Positions 9,303 to 18,311 of a stretch of 64,000 nucleotides of DNA are shown one piece after another. Location of the stretch: assembly GCA_027494035.1 (NCBI GenBank), contig JAOSJQ010000001.1, forward strand, positions 372,001 to 436,000, written 5' to 3'. Source of the DNA: UTCFX2 sp002050125 (GTDB taxonomy: Bacteria > Chloroflexota > Anaerolineae > Anaerolineales > UBA4823). The notes beneath the pieces were generated by a model that did not search any database, was not told the DNA's origin, and saw only the letters and a list, made by a program, of their open reading frames with translations. The translations under genes were made by a program, and so were the position numbers. The stretch's first letter is position 1. Each line of letters begins with the position of its first letter.

Positions 9303-10283
9303 TCAATCCGCGCGCTTCCAGTCGCTTACCTCATCCAGGGTTGTTTTTTCGTCATCGTTCAAGCGCAGTCCAGCCGCGCCCAAGTTATCGGCTAGCTGGT
9401 CGAGATCGCGCGGCCCGATGATCGGGCTGGTGATCCGCGGGTTGGACAGCAGCCAAGCCAGGGCGATCTGGGATACGCTGGCGCCGCGTTCGTTCCCGAT
9501 CCGGTCGAGTTGATCCAGCAGATTCCAGTTCTGCGGGGTGAAATAGCGGCTCACCCGCTCCCCGCGAGCGCTGACGGTCTGCGCGCCGGGGCGGTATTTT
9601 CCGGTCAGAAAGCCGCCCCCGAGCGGGCTGTAGGGGATTACACCCAGATCATACGCGTCGCAGACCTCCGCCAGCTCACGCTCGAACTCCGCCCGCTTGA
9701 CCAGGCTGTAATGCGGCTGGAGCGAACGGTAGGCAGCCAGACCGTGCAGGCGTGAGGTCCAAATCGCTTCAGTGAGCCGCCAGGCGGGATAGTTCGATGC
9801 GCCAATGTAGCGCACCTTGCCAGCCCGCACCAAGTCATCGTAAGCCTGCAGCGTCTCTTCGATGGGCGTGTTTTCATCATACCAATGAGACTGGTAAAGG
9901 TCGATGTAATCCGTCCCCAGCCGGCGCAAGGAGCCCTCTACCGCCTCCTGAATGTGATAGCGGGAAAGCCCCTCGGCGTTCGGTTCGGCGCCCATCTTCC
10001 CCCGCACTTTGGTCGCGAGCACCAGCTTTTCGCGCGAGATAGCAGATTTTTTCAACCAGCGCCCAATGATCTGCTCCGCCACCCCGCCCGGGTTGCCTTC
10101 CACCCAGTTGGAATAGACATCTGCGGTATCGATGAAATTGATCCCCGCGGCAAAGGCGGCATCCAGGATGCGCAAAGAGAGCGCTTCATCCGCCGTCCAG
10201 CCGAATTGCATCGTGCCAAGACAAAGCTCGGAGACTTTCAAACCAGAACCGCCCAAATTGCGATATTCCATAGCTTCACTCAT
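9303..10283 (-). CDS. Aldo/keto reductase
   Basis: 326 residues from the ATG at 10283, preceded by AAGG and overlapping the galE stop by 8 bp; ATG 10271 is an alternative. The catalytic tetrad is visible: Asp and Tyr in DTADVYSNW, Lys in LVLATKVRG and His in YQSHWYDENTP. C-terminal IIGPRDLDQLADNLGA is the NADPH-binding segment. Membership in the AKR superfamily is clear, resembling bacterial YajO/potassium-channel-beta-like groups. Substrate unknown. Coupled to galE, which may point to sugar metabolism. Confidence 0.9.
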   Translation of the reverse strand: MSEAMEYRNLGGSGLKVSELCLGTMQFGWTADEALSLRILDAAFAAGINFIDTADVYSNWVEGNPGGVAEQIIGRWLKKSAISREKLVLATKVRGKMGAEPNAEGLSRYHIQEAVEGSLRRLGTDYIDLYQSHWYDENTPIEETLQAYDDLVRAGKVRYIGASNYPAWRLTEAIWTSRLHGLAAYRSLQPHYSLVKRAEFERELAEVCDAYDLGVIPYSPLGGGFLTGKYRPGAQTVSARGERVSRYFTPQNWNLLDQLDRIGNERGASVSQIALAWLLSNPRITSPIIGPRDLDQLADNLGAAGLRLNDDEKTTLDEVSDWKRAD

Positions 10284-11289
10284 AACCTTGCGGGTTGTTC
10301 GATTGCCAGCGCCAGGTGTCCTGACAGATTTCGTCAATCGTGCGCTCGCTGCGCCAGCCAAGCTCCCGGTTGGCGCGCGTCGTGTCGGCGTAACTGACCG
10401 CGATATCGCCGGGACGGCGCGCTTCGATGCGGTAAGGGATCGTCCGCCCGCTGGCTTTCTCAAACGCCCGAAGCATTTCGAGCACGCTATAGCCCCGGTT
10501 AGCGCCCAAATTGTAAACCAGGCAGCCGGACGAATCGGCAAGCTTTTCGAGCGCCTTTAAGTGTCCCAGAGCAAGATCGACCACGTGGATGTAATCGCGC
10601 ACGCCGGTGCCGTCGGGCGTGGGGTAATCGTCCCCCCAGACGCGCAGATAGGGCAGCCGTCCGACCGCCACCTGGGCGATGTACGGCAGCAGATTGTTGG
10701 GGATCCCGAGCGGGTCTTCCCCGATTCTGCCGCTGGGGTGCGCCCCAACCGGGTTGAAGTAGCGCAGGACGGTGATGCTCCAGTCCGGCTCCGCACGTGA
10801 CAGGTCCTCCAGGATGATCTCAACCATGCGTTTGGTGTGCCCGTAGGGGTTCACCTGGCGCTCGCAAGGGAAATCTTCCGTGATCGGCACGCTGGCTGGG
10901 TCGCCATACACAGTGGCGGACGAACTGAATACCAGTTTCTGCACGTTGTTCTCCGCCATCGCTTCGAAAAGGTTCAAGCTGCCAGTGATGTTGTTCGAGT
11001 AATACTGCAACGGCAGGCTGACGGACTCGCCGGGCGCCTTCAACGCCGCGAAATGGATCACTGCATCGATCGCGGCGGATCGAAAGACGCGCGCGAGCGC
11101 TGCGCGGTCGCACAAGTTCACCTGGTGAAACGCCAGCGGCTTCCCCGCCAGGCTCTCTACCCGGCGCAGCGCCTCCGCTTTGCTGTTGACCAGGTTGTCC
11201 ACCACGGTCACCTGGTTTCCAGCCAGCAGCAATTCCAGGCAGGTGTGGCTGCCGATGTATCCGGCGCCTCCGGTCACGAGGACATGCAT
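10276..11289 (-). CDS. galE: UDP-glucose 4-epimerase
   Basis: 337 residues, normal GalE length. NAD-binding VTGGAGYIGSHTCLELL begins at residue 5; FSSSATVYGDP supplies the catalytic Ser/Thr; YGHTKRMVE is the YxxxK active site. LRYFNPVGAHPSGRIGED and GVRDYIHVVDLALGH are typical of GalE. It interconverts UDP-glucose and UDP-galactose, supplying galactose for glycans or feeding the Leloir pathway. It is upstream of and overlaps the aldo/keto reductase gene. Confidence 0.94.
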   Translation of the reverse strand: MHVLVTGGAGYIGSHTCLELLLAGNQVTVVDNLVNSKAEALRRVESLAGKPLAFHQVNLCDRAALARVFRSAAIDAVIHFAALKAPGESVSLPLQYYSNNITGSLNLFEAMAENNVQKLVFSSSATVYGDPASVPITEDFPCERQVNPYGHTKRMVEIILEDLSRAEPDWSITVLRYFNPVGAHPSGRIGEDPLGIPNNLLPYIAQVAVGRLPYLRVWGDDYPTPDGTGVRDYIHVVDLALGHLKALEKLADSSGCLVYNLGANRGYSVLEMLRAFEKASGRTIPYRIEARRPGDIAVSYADTTRANRELGWRSERTIDEICQDTWRWQSNNPQGYE

Positions 11290-11347
11290 CGGGATCGTCT
11301 CCGTTTCGTAGGGATTGGCTGGGCGCGTCCGATAGGGTCGCGCGGGA

Positions 11348-11832
11348 TCACGCTTTGTAACCGATCATGCGCAGGAAGCCCTTGCGCCAGGCGACGTCTT
11401 CTTCAGCCTCGACGCCCTTGGGGGAGAAACCGTCGATCACGCCCAAGATGCCGCGCCCCTGCGCCGACTCAGCGACGATCACCTCGGTGGGGTTGGCGGT
11501 TGCGCAAAAGATGTTACAGATTTCGGGCACCGCTTTCAGACTGTTGAGCACGTTGATCGGGTAATATCCCTCCCCAAGAAAGATGATGAAGCTGTGCTGG
11601 CGCCGATCGCCAGCGCGTTCGTTTGCGCCAGAGCAATCATTTCCGGGTCGGTGCCGGTCGTGCGGACCAGGCATTTGCTGGAAGCCTCGTTGAACGCCAG
11701 CCCAAATTTGATCCCCGGGACCGTGGTGATCATCATCTCGTGGATGTCTTCGACGGTTTTAATAAAGTGCGATTGACCCAGGATGAAATTGATCTCCAGG
11801 GGCTTTTCGATTGGCACACTAATCAAATGCAT
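11348..11832 (-). CDS. Adenosine-specific kinase family protein (one-base frame break)
   Basis: Two overlapping frames give one 161-residue protein. ATG 11832 follows a strong GGAGGG site. The first part contains GQSHFIKTVEDIHE and FGLAFNEASSKCLVRTTG; the second contains FIIFLGEGYYPINVLNSLK, AEVIVAESAQGRGILGVIDG-type residues and a basic end. The join near 11594-11604 should read AIGAGHSF, a family motif, if one base is added. The family was described in archaea as an adenosine-specific kinase, a small trimeric fold unrelated to ribokinases; the bacterial role is poorly known. The frame break is probably a sequence error. Confidence 0.8.
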
Positions 11833-11885
11833 TAGACCCTCCCGCTTGAATGGCTTATCCTCGCCAGCTATTCTACTATAAAGTA

Positions 11886-11922
11886 AACACGGGTGTTTCA
11901 CGCCAGATGAAACACCCGTGTT
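11886..11922 (-). terminator. Terminator hairpin after the LysM/M23 peptidase gene
   Basis: Perfect 15-bp inverted repeat (11886-11900 with 11908-11922) around a 7-nt loop, 15 bp past the stop of the minus-strand peptidase gene; on the minus strand it is followed by TTTACTTTATAG, a moderate T-rich tail. Confidence 0.7.
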
Positions 11923-11937
11923 CGGCTCAGCATTTTC

Positions 11938-13068
11938 TTAGCGCACGTAGTCGTAAGGATTGACCTTAGCGCCGTTGATCATCAGTTCGAAGTGCAGGTG
12001 GGGACCGCTGGAATTACCCGTGCTGCCCAGCGCGCCGATGTAACCGCCCTGATAAACGCTCTGACCGCAGCTCACCCCAATCGCGCTGAGGTGGGCGTAG
12101 GCGCTCTGCCAGCCGTTGCCGTGGTCGATCGCGATCAGGTTGCCGTAACCGTAATCGCTCCAGCCGGCGTACACCACCACGCCGCTGTCGGTGGCGAAGA
12201 TGGAATTGCCAATCTGACCGCCAATGTCGATCGCTGGGTGAACGCCGCCGTCGTATGCATATCCTGAAACGGTGTGATCGGTGGTGGGCCAGACAAAGGT
12301 GCCCGAACCGATCGCGCCCGAATAGACGCTTCCGCAAGCCCCGGCGCCGTAATAGCGGGCGACTGCCGCGTTTTCACGCGTAATCGCCGGCGGACCCCAG
12401 TCCTTGATGGCGCGCTTTCCGCCCGGGACGATGAGCCAGCTTCCAGATTCGATCGATGCGCTCGGGTCCGTCTGGGTCAGATCGATGAAATTCCCCGGGT
12501 AATCAATGATCGACTCCTGATCGACGCCGAAGAATTCCGCCACACCCGACAGCCGGTCGCCCTGCTGCCATTCGTAATACGTACCATCCACCGGAAGGAT
12601 GTTCAGCACCTGGCTGGGTTTCAGCAAATGAGGGTTGTCGTTCAGCACGTCATAATTTCCCCAGAGCACCGTTTCGGGTTTCAAACCGTAGTTCGAGGCG
12701 ATGCTGAAAAGGGTGTCGCCCGCCTGGACGGTGTACGTGATGACATCCACGCGCGGGCGTGAAGGGATGATCGTGTTCACATTCGTCTGGCGGGTGATGC
12801 CGGTTTGCATCGACTGCGGGGTCGTCAGCGGCGCTAAGCCGACGGCTGGTTCCGGGGTTTGACGGAACTTCGAACTCAACTTCTGCGGCGGGCTGCTCAA
12901 CGCCCGCCTGAGCGGTGTTTGGAGCAAAGAACCGCTGCCATGCCAGATATCCCAGCACCAGCAGCAAGCCGATCATGAGCAGGTTCAAGCCGATTTGCTG
13001 CAGAATTGCGCCCGTCTGGGGTCTCGATTTTCGGGGGGTATTTCGCTTTTTGTCAGGTTGCCTTCCAT
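11938..13068 (-). CDS. Membrane-anchored LysM and M23 (LytM) peptidoglycan peptidase (two frame breaks)
   Basis: Restored length is 376 residues: A6 instead of A5 at 13047-13051 and C3 instead of C4 at 12854-12857 (bases named on the minus strand). Then ATG 13066-13068 opens a basic cytoplasmic start, a signal anchor (LMIGLLLVLGYLAW), a Thr/Pro linker, LysM (YTVQAGDTLFSIASNYGL) plus a second weaker LysM-like part (WQQGDRLSGVAEFFGV), and the M23 domain. Zinc ligands are seen in HPAIDIGG and in SSGPHLHFEL (HxH). M23 enzymes cut peptide cross-links in cell wall; LysM holds them on glycan. If the breaks are real the anchored form is lost. Confidence 0.82.
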
Positions 13069-13150
13069 AAGTCTGAGGGTTCCTGGATTCTCCTTGAGTA
13101 TGAACGTATCCTTCAGTAATCCGGACTGAACTTTCGGATCACGAGTCCCC

Positions 13151-13156
13151 ATTATA
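13151..13156 (-). promoter_or_regulatory. -10 element upstream of the LysM/M23 gene
   Basis: TATAAT on the minus strand, about 80 nt before the proposed ATG at 13068. No good -35 hexamer is seen at 16-18 bp. Remaining gap to 13300 has no other recognisable feature. Confidence 0.35.
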
Positions 13157-13300
13157 CCCCTTGACTAGCGCAGAACGATGAAGCGCACCTTAAGAGGAAT
13201 TAATCATCTGGATAAGCTCTCATTAAGCAACCCTGAAACAATCGAGTGATCTAATGCTAAAATTAGAAAATCAGTAATTCCGGGTGAACAGATTCTTGCG

Positions 13301-14518
13301 ATGGATCGAATTTCAAAACACTTCAAGCGTCTCTTTTTCGCTGTTTTGATCGCGAGCACGCTGGCGTGCCGGCTGGCGATTCGGGGCATCAACCCGCCCG
13401 TTCCACAGATCGATACGCCGACGCCCACCGTATTCCTGACGCGCACGTACACCCCTACCGCAACCCGCACGCCCACCTCTACCCCCGAGCCCAGCGCAAC
13501 GCCCACGCCAACCGCGACCCCCACGCCGTTTTTCTGGGTCGAGCCGGGCACGCCGCTGCCGGGTTTCTCGCAGTCCATCACGCTGGACACCGCCGGGCAG
13601 CTTTCGGCACTGGCGGAATGGCATGAAGAATCGATCGCTGACCTGGAATGGAGCCCGGATGGGGAACTGCTGGCGGTTGCCAGCCCGGCGCGCATCAACT
13701 TTTATGACCCCAAAACGCGCCAGCTTCTGCGCACGCTCCATCCCACGAAGGAGGGCATCGTCGATATCGCATTCAGCCCGGGGGGCAGTTGGCTGGTCGC
13801 CGGGTGCCGCCAGGGCGACGAGACCAGCGGTTTTTCGAGCAGTTTAGACTTGTGGGCAGGACCAAACTGGAAACCGCTGGGGCTGCTTTATGGCGTCGTC
13901 GCCGGCTTGTCTTCGATGTCCTTCCTCCCCGATGGGCAAATCCTGGCGGTCGCCTACGCCGCGCCCGGGTATGCGGGGAAGAATTACATCGACTTCTGGG
14001 CGGTGCCGTCCTGGATCATCAACACCTCCATGGACACCGATAAGCTTCAAGAGGTGGCTTTTTCTCCCGACGGGCGGTTCTTTGTCAACACACCCGACCG
14101 CTACGCGATCCAGGTGTGGGATTTGATCGAAAAAAAACTGTTGTACACCATCCCCACCTCGTTCACCGGCGCGGTCAACCGCTTTGCATTTTCGCCCGAT
14201 GGTGATTTTCTGGCTGCCGGGCATTACGACGGCATGGTCCGCATCTATGATCTCAACACCGGGGAGGTCGCGCTCGCATTCGACACCGGGGCGGTCGTGC
14301 AGAGCATCGCCTACAGCTCGGACGGCGAGATCATTGCCATCGGCGGCAGCTTTGAAAACAGTCACATCCAGCTTTGGGCGCGCGGATCGGGGAAACTGCT
14401 GCGCTCGATCGACAATCAAACCGGCGGGATCAGCAGCCTGATCTTTTCGGCGACCCAGCGCTTCCTGGCGTCCGGTTCCTATGACGGCACGGTGCGGCTG
14501 TGGGGGGTCCGTCCATGA
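13301..14518 (+). CDS. WD40-repeat lipoprotein
   Basis: 405 residues. A signal peptide with lipobox-like STLAC (Cys about residue 23) is followed by a 45-residue Thr/Pro linker (many TPT repeats), then at least six beta-propeller blades. Blade signatures include LEWSPDGELLAVAS, IAFSPGGSWLVAG, VAFSPDGRFFVNT, FAFSPDGDFLAAGHYDG and FLASGSYDGTVRLWG. It should be anchored to the outer face of the cell membrane as a propeller scaffold for protein binding. The next gene is also a WD40 protein and overlaps by 4 bp, so the two likely act together. Partners unknown. Confidence 0.87.
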   Translation: MDRISKHFKRLFFAVLIASTLACRLAIRGINPPVPQIDTPTPTVFLTRTYTPTATRTPTSTPEPSATPTPTATPTPFFWVEPGTPLPGFSQSITLDTAGQLSALAEWHEESIADLEWSPDGELLAVASPARINFYDPKTRQLLRTLHPTKEGIVDIAFSPGGSWLVAGCRQGDETSGFSSSLDLWAGPNWKPLGLLYGVVAGLSSMSFLPDGQILAVAYAAPGYAGKNYIDFWAVPSWIINTSMDTDKLQEVAFSPDGRFFVNTPDRYAIQVWDLIEKKLLYTIPTSFTGAVNRFAFSPDGDFLAAGHYDGMVRIYDLNTGEVALAFDTGAVVQSIAYSSDGEIIAIGGSFENSHIQLWARGSGKLLRSIDNQTGGISSLIFSATQRFLASGSYDGTVRLWGVRP

Positions 14519-15585
14519 ATGGCGCAGGTCCGGCGGTCTGGCGCGTGTTTCAGGGTTTATTGGCGCTGGGGCTGGCGGTCTGGAGCCGGGCAGCAACACC
14601 GGGGCTGCGCGAAGCGAGTCCGCACAGCTCAACCTCGCAGACCCGCCTGACCCAGCAAGCGCAGATTGAATACAGCCCCTGGGATCTGGTGACCGCGCTC
14701 GCCTGGTCGCCGGACGGCGCGACTTTAGCGGTCGCTGCCGGGGATTCTATTTATTTCTATCGTTCGCGCGGCTGGGAACTGCTCACGCGGGTGCGCCTGG
14801 GCGCGCTTACGCATGGATTGGATTTCAGCCCGGATGGCAGGTGGCTGGCAGCCGGCAGCCGTGACGGGGCGGTGCGGCTCTGGGAGACGGCGCAAATCGC
14901 GCCGGGGGCGGAACTCGGTTCAGGGCAGGTGATCGACGCCCATCGCAAAGGCGTGAACGCGGTTCGTTTCAGCCCGGTGGAGGCGCGGTTTGCCAGCGGC
15001 GGCAATGACGCCATCGCCCGCTTCTGGGGGGCGCCGGCGGGCGAGGCACTGGGCATGACGATCGGCGGCTCGTTTGCGGTCCCGTCGATCGATTTCTCGC
15101 TTGACGGGCAGATCCTGGCGGTGGTAAACGGGGAGATGGTCCGTCTGCGCGATACCTCTTCGGAGCGGATCGTCGGGACGTTTCAAAGCGCGGCGCCGCT
15201 CTATTATGTGGAGTTCAGCCCAAATGGCGAGGAAATCGTCGCGACCGGCAACGATAATTTGATCCGCATCTGGAAGACCGACCAGGCGTATCGCACCGCT
15301 CAGCCGGTCTATCCTGAACCGCAACTCTTGATTGGGCACAACGGGAGGGAAGGGACGTTCAGGGCGCTGGTGTGGAAAGCCGTCTACAGTCCGGACGGCA
15401 AGGTGATCATTTCAGCGGGCGGCGATGGCACGATCCGTGTATGGGAGGCGCAAAGCGGAGCGCTCGTCGCCAGCTACCCCGCTCACTCAGGCGGGGCGAC
15501 CAGCCTGGCTTTCGAACCCGGCGGAAGCCGGATCGCCTCCGGCGGGCTGGACAGCCGGGTGGTCATCTGGTCCTTACAGCCATAA
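14515..15585 (+). CDS. Second WD40-repeat protein, translationally coupled
   Basis: 356 residues from ATG 14515, which overlaps the upstream stop (ATGA). A hydrophobic N-terminus (residues about 7-25) suggests export or anchoring, without a clear lipobox cysteine. Blades: LAWSPDGATLAVAAG, LDFSPDGRWLAAGSRDG, VRFSPVEARFASGGND, VEFSPNGEEIVATGND, AVYSPDGKVIISAGGDG and a final LAFEPGGSRIASGGLDSR. Probably one seven-bladed propeller. It pairs with the preceding lipoprotein; no enzymatic domain is seen in either. Confidence 0.85.
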   Translation: MNGAGPAVWRVFQGLLALGLAVWSRAATPGLREASPHSSTSQTRLTQQAQIEYSPWDLVTALAWSPDGATLAVAAGDSIYFYRSRGWELLTRVRLGALTHGLDFSPDGRWLAAGSRDGAVRLWETAQIAPGAELGSGQVIDAHRKGVNAVRFSPVEARFASGGNDAIARFWGAPAGEALGMTIGGSFAVPSIDFSLDGQILAVVNGEMVRLRDTSSERIVGTFQSAAPLYYVEFSPNGEEIVATGNDNLIRIWKTDQAYRTAQPVYPEPQLLIGHNGREGTFRALVWKAVYSPDGKVIISAGGDGTIRVWEAQSGALVASYPAHSGGATSLAFEPGGSRIASGGLDSRVVIWSLQP

Positions 15586-15639
15586 TGAGATGACCGGCAG
15601 CCCGGATGCCCAGCGTGCATTTCGCTGATTGAATACGGA

Positions 15640-15891
15640 TCAGGGGCTGTTGCTTGACTCTCTTGTGGATTCTGGTTGGGCGACAGCGGTAAGCTGTAGA
15701 TGAAACTGCTCCGCCCCATAGGTTGCTGTGGCGTTCGGCCCGTTTTCGGTGTTGTTACCGACGCTGTTGAGAGAACCCCCCTTCGAACTGACTCCACCCC
15801 CACTGTCCACGCAAGCCACAGCCGCCAATGCCAGCAGGACAATCACCAGTAATGCACACAGGAACAGTTTGTTTTTCGAGGTCTTCTTCAT
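15640..15891 (-). CDS. Small lipoprotein of unknown function
   Basis: 83 residues: basic start KKTSKNK, hydrophobic core, lipobox LAAVAC (Cys about 27), then a Gly/Ser/Asn-rich tail without recognisable domain. The mature part is only about 57 residues. It is convergent with the WD40 pair. Confidence 0.65.
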   Translation of the reverse strand: MKKTSKNKLFLCALLVIVLLALAAVACVDSGGGVSSKGGSLNSVGNNTENGPNATATYGAEQFHLQLTAVAQPESTRESSNSP

Positions 15892-16057
15892 CTGGTAAAT
15901 TCTCTACTCCGATTACGTTGCTTGCTTTTAGAGAACAGGGGTAGTTCTCCGATCAGCTTCCGATAGTTCGTTGCTCTTACTGTTGCAAGGATCTTGCCAG
16001 ACGGGTTTCAGGATCGCACGAGGGGCTTGGGATATAATGAATTGACGGCAAAGCGCG

Positions 16058-16957
16058 ATGCAAGACAACCCGCTCATCCCAACCATCTGTCAAAGCGCGA
16101 TCGAAGAAATCGTGGCTGCGCTGGGGTTTGCGCGCCAGGGTCCGGCGCGCCGGCTGCTCAGCCCGTTGTTCTGGCTGCCGGCGCATTTGTTAGCCCGGCT
16201 GCTTGCCGAGGTCGACGAGCCAGCCCGCCAATCGGGGCTGCCCGGCGTTGCCCGCCGCTTGCTGCCGCGCTTTGTGAGCGGAGTGCAGACTGCCGGCGCG
16301 GCGGATATCCCCGAGGCGGGCCCGCTCATCATCGCCACAAACCATCCGGGGGCGTACGACGCGCTGGCGATTCTCTCGAATGTGCCGCGCCAGGACATCA
16401 AATTCATCGTGAGCGATGTGCCGATCCTGCGCAGCGTCCCCTCCGTAGCGCAATCCCTGATCTACACGCCGCCGCAAACCGAACTGCGGGCGCGCGCGGT
16501 GCGCGAGATCATGCGCACTTTAAGGCAAGGCGGGGCGATCTTGATTTTTCCGAGCGGGGTGGTCGACCCCGACCCGGCGTTTATGCCCGGGGCTGAGCAG
16601 GCGCTGCATCTGTGGTCCGCGAGCCTCGGCTTGATTTTGAGCAAAGTGCCCGGCGCGCTGCTGCAAACGGCGATCGTCAGCGGCGTGCTGGCGCCCGCCT
16701 GCCTGCGCAGCCCGCTCACACGCCTGCCCAAAGAGCGCTGGCGGCAGCAAAAGCTGGCTGAGTTTTTACAGGTGATCCAGCAATTGGTCTTCAAGCGCAA
16801 CTTTCATTTGACGCCGCGGGTCTACTTTGGCAAACCGCGCCCGCTCGAGGGCTTGCTAAGCGATTTCAAGGCGGACAGCCTGCACCAGTCCATCCTCGCA
16901 GCTGCCCGCGAAACCCTGCGGCTCAACCTGGGAATGGCTGGCGCGGAGATTCGATGA
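16058..16957 (+). CDS. PlsC-like lysophospholipid/glycerol acyltransferase
   Basis: 299 residues. Acyltransferase block I is NHPGAYDALAI (HX4D), block III-like FPSGVVDPDP replaces the usual FPEGTR, and a short hydrophobic stretch lies upstream. These enzymes move an acyl chain to lysophosphatidate or related lipids at the cytoplasmic membrane face. The changed FPEGT motif makes the acceptor uncertain. A TATAAT at 16033-16038 lies 20 bp before the ATG. Together with plsY at 31.4 kb the window may hold both acylation steps, but this gene is not a standard PlsC. Confidence 0.78.
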   Translation: MQDNPLIPTICQSAIEEIVAALGFARQGPARRLLSPLFWLPAHLLARLLAEVDEPARQSGLPGVARRLLPRFVSGVQTAGAADIPEAGPLIIATNHPGAYDALAILSNVPRQDIKFIVSDVPILRSVPSVAQSLIYTPPQTELRARAVREIMRTLRQGGAILIFPSGVVDPDPAFMPGAEQALHLWSASLGLILSKVPGALLQTAIVSGVLAPACLRSPLTRLPKERWRQQKLAEFLQVIQQLVFKRNFHLTPRVYFGKPRPLEGLLSDFKADSLHQSILAAARETLRLNLGMAGAEIR

Positions 16958-16979
16958 GACCAGAAAGGAACGGTAAACG

Positions 16980-18311
16980 ATGTGCGATACGGTAGTGATC
17001 ACGCCCGAGGCAACCGCCGACGGGGTCATGCTGTTTGGGAAAAATTCCGACCGGGAGCCAAACGAGGCTCACACCCTCGCCCTGATTGCGGCGGCGGATC
17101 ATCCCGCCGGCAGCACGGTGCGCATGACCTATATCGAAATCCCACAGGCAGAGCACACCTACAGGGTGCTGCTGGCGAAACCGTTCTGGATCTGGGGCGC
17201 TGAAATGGGGGTCAACGAGCATGGCGTGGCAATTGGAAACGAAGCGGTGTTCACCCGGGCGCCGTACGTGAAAGACAAAGCCATGATCGGGATGGATCTG
17301 CTCCGGCTCGGGTTGGAGCGCGGCAGCACCGCCCAGGGCGCGCTGGAGGTAATGACCGGCTTGCTTGAAACCTACGGTCAGGGTGGAAACTGCGGGTTCC
17401 GGCACCCCTTTTATTATCACAACAGCTTCTTGATCGCCGACCCGCGCGAAGCCTGGGTTTTTGAGACGGCGGGGCCGCATTGGGCTGCCCGGCGCGTCCA
17501 GGGCGTCTATACGATCTCGAATGGCTTGACGATTGGGAACGAATGGGACCTGGCGTCAAAAGACCTGGTGAATTACGCCGTCGGGCGCGGCTGGTGTAAA
17601 AGCCGCGCAGATTTCGACTTTGCGCGCTGCTATTCCGAGCCGCTTTACACCTCGCTGAGCGACTGCCGCCGGCGCTGTGCGCGCTCACGCGCCCTGCTGG
17701 AAGCAAAACGCAGCGCGGTTGCCGTGCAGGATGTAATGGACGTTCTGCGCGATCACGGCGAAGGCGCGGAGCGGGACTGGCGCCCCGATCGCGGGTTGAC
17801 CGGTTCGAATGTGTGTATGCACGCCGGGTTCGGTCCGGTGCGCGCTTCTCAGAGCGTCGGCTCGCTAGTCTCGCGCCTGGAGCCAAAGGGAGGCTTGCAC
17901 TTCCTGACGGGCACTGCTGCGCCCTGCACGAGCGTTTTCAAACCGGTCTGGCTGGACAGCGGCTTGCCGGATTTAGGACCCGTTCCGGATGGGCGCGACA
18001 ATCCCGAAACGCTCTTCTGGCAGCACGAACGCCTGCACCGGGCGACCCTGCTCGACTACCCCAACCGGATAGCAGCTTATCACAGCGAAAGGGACGCCCT
18101 CGAAGGCAAACTGGTTAAAGGGGCTTTGGATGCCGGGGATTGCCCGGCGGACGAGCGGCTTTCTCTAACCGCAAACGCATTCCAGGCGGCGGATGAATGC
18201 GAAAACAACTGGCTGGAGCGGGTCGCCTCTCAGCCGGTGAGCAAAAAAACCGGACTGCTGTATCAGATTGCCTGGAACGGTTATAACCGGAGTTCCGCGT
18301 TTAGCTACTAG
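16980..18311 (+). CDS. Secernin/C69-type dipeptidase-like protein
   Basis: 443 residues. The protein starts MCDT, so Cys2 can act as N-terminal nucleophile after Met removal or self-processing; GKNSDREPNEAH follows, the conserved arginine/asparagine region of the secernin and peptidase U34/C69 families. WGAEMGVNEHGVAIGNEAVF is another hallmark. Secernins are cytosolic Ntn-hydrolase-fold proteins, with dipeptidase activity in some bacterial relatives. The start follows GAAAGGAACGG. It ends directly against tlyA on the other strand, with no gap. Confidence 0.85.
   Translation: MCDTVVITPEATADGVMLFGKNSDREPNEAHTLALIAAADHPAGSTVRMTYIEIPQAEHTYRVLLAKPFWIWGAEMGVNEHGVAIGNEAVFTRAPYVKDKAMIGMDLLRLGLERGSTAQGALEVMTGLLETYGQGGNCGFRHPFYYHNSFLIADPREAWVFETAGPHWAARRVQGVYTISNGLTIGNEWDLASKDLVNYAVGRGWCKSRADFDFARCYSEPLYTSLSDCRRRCARSRALLEAKRSAVAVQDVMDVLRDHGEGAERDWRPDRGLTGSNVCMHAGFGPVRASQSVGSLVSRLEPKGGLHFLTGTAAPCTSVFKPVWLDSGLPDLGPVPDGRDNPETLFWQHERLHRATLLDYPNRIAAYHSERDALEGKLVKGALDAGDCPADERLSLTANAFQAADECENNWLERVASQPVSKKTGLLYQIAWNGYNRSSAFSY

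Noticed and set aside
10284..10541. N-terminal extension of the aldo/keto reductase
   Set aside because: It is the galE sequence read in another frame; ATG 10283 with AAGG and family start is better.
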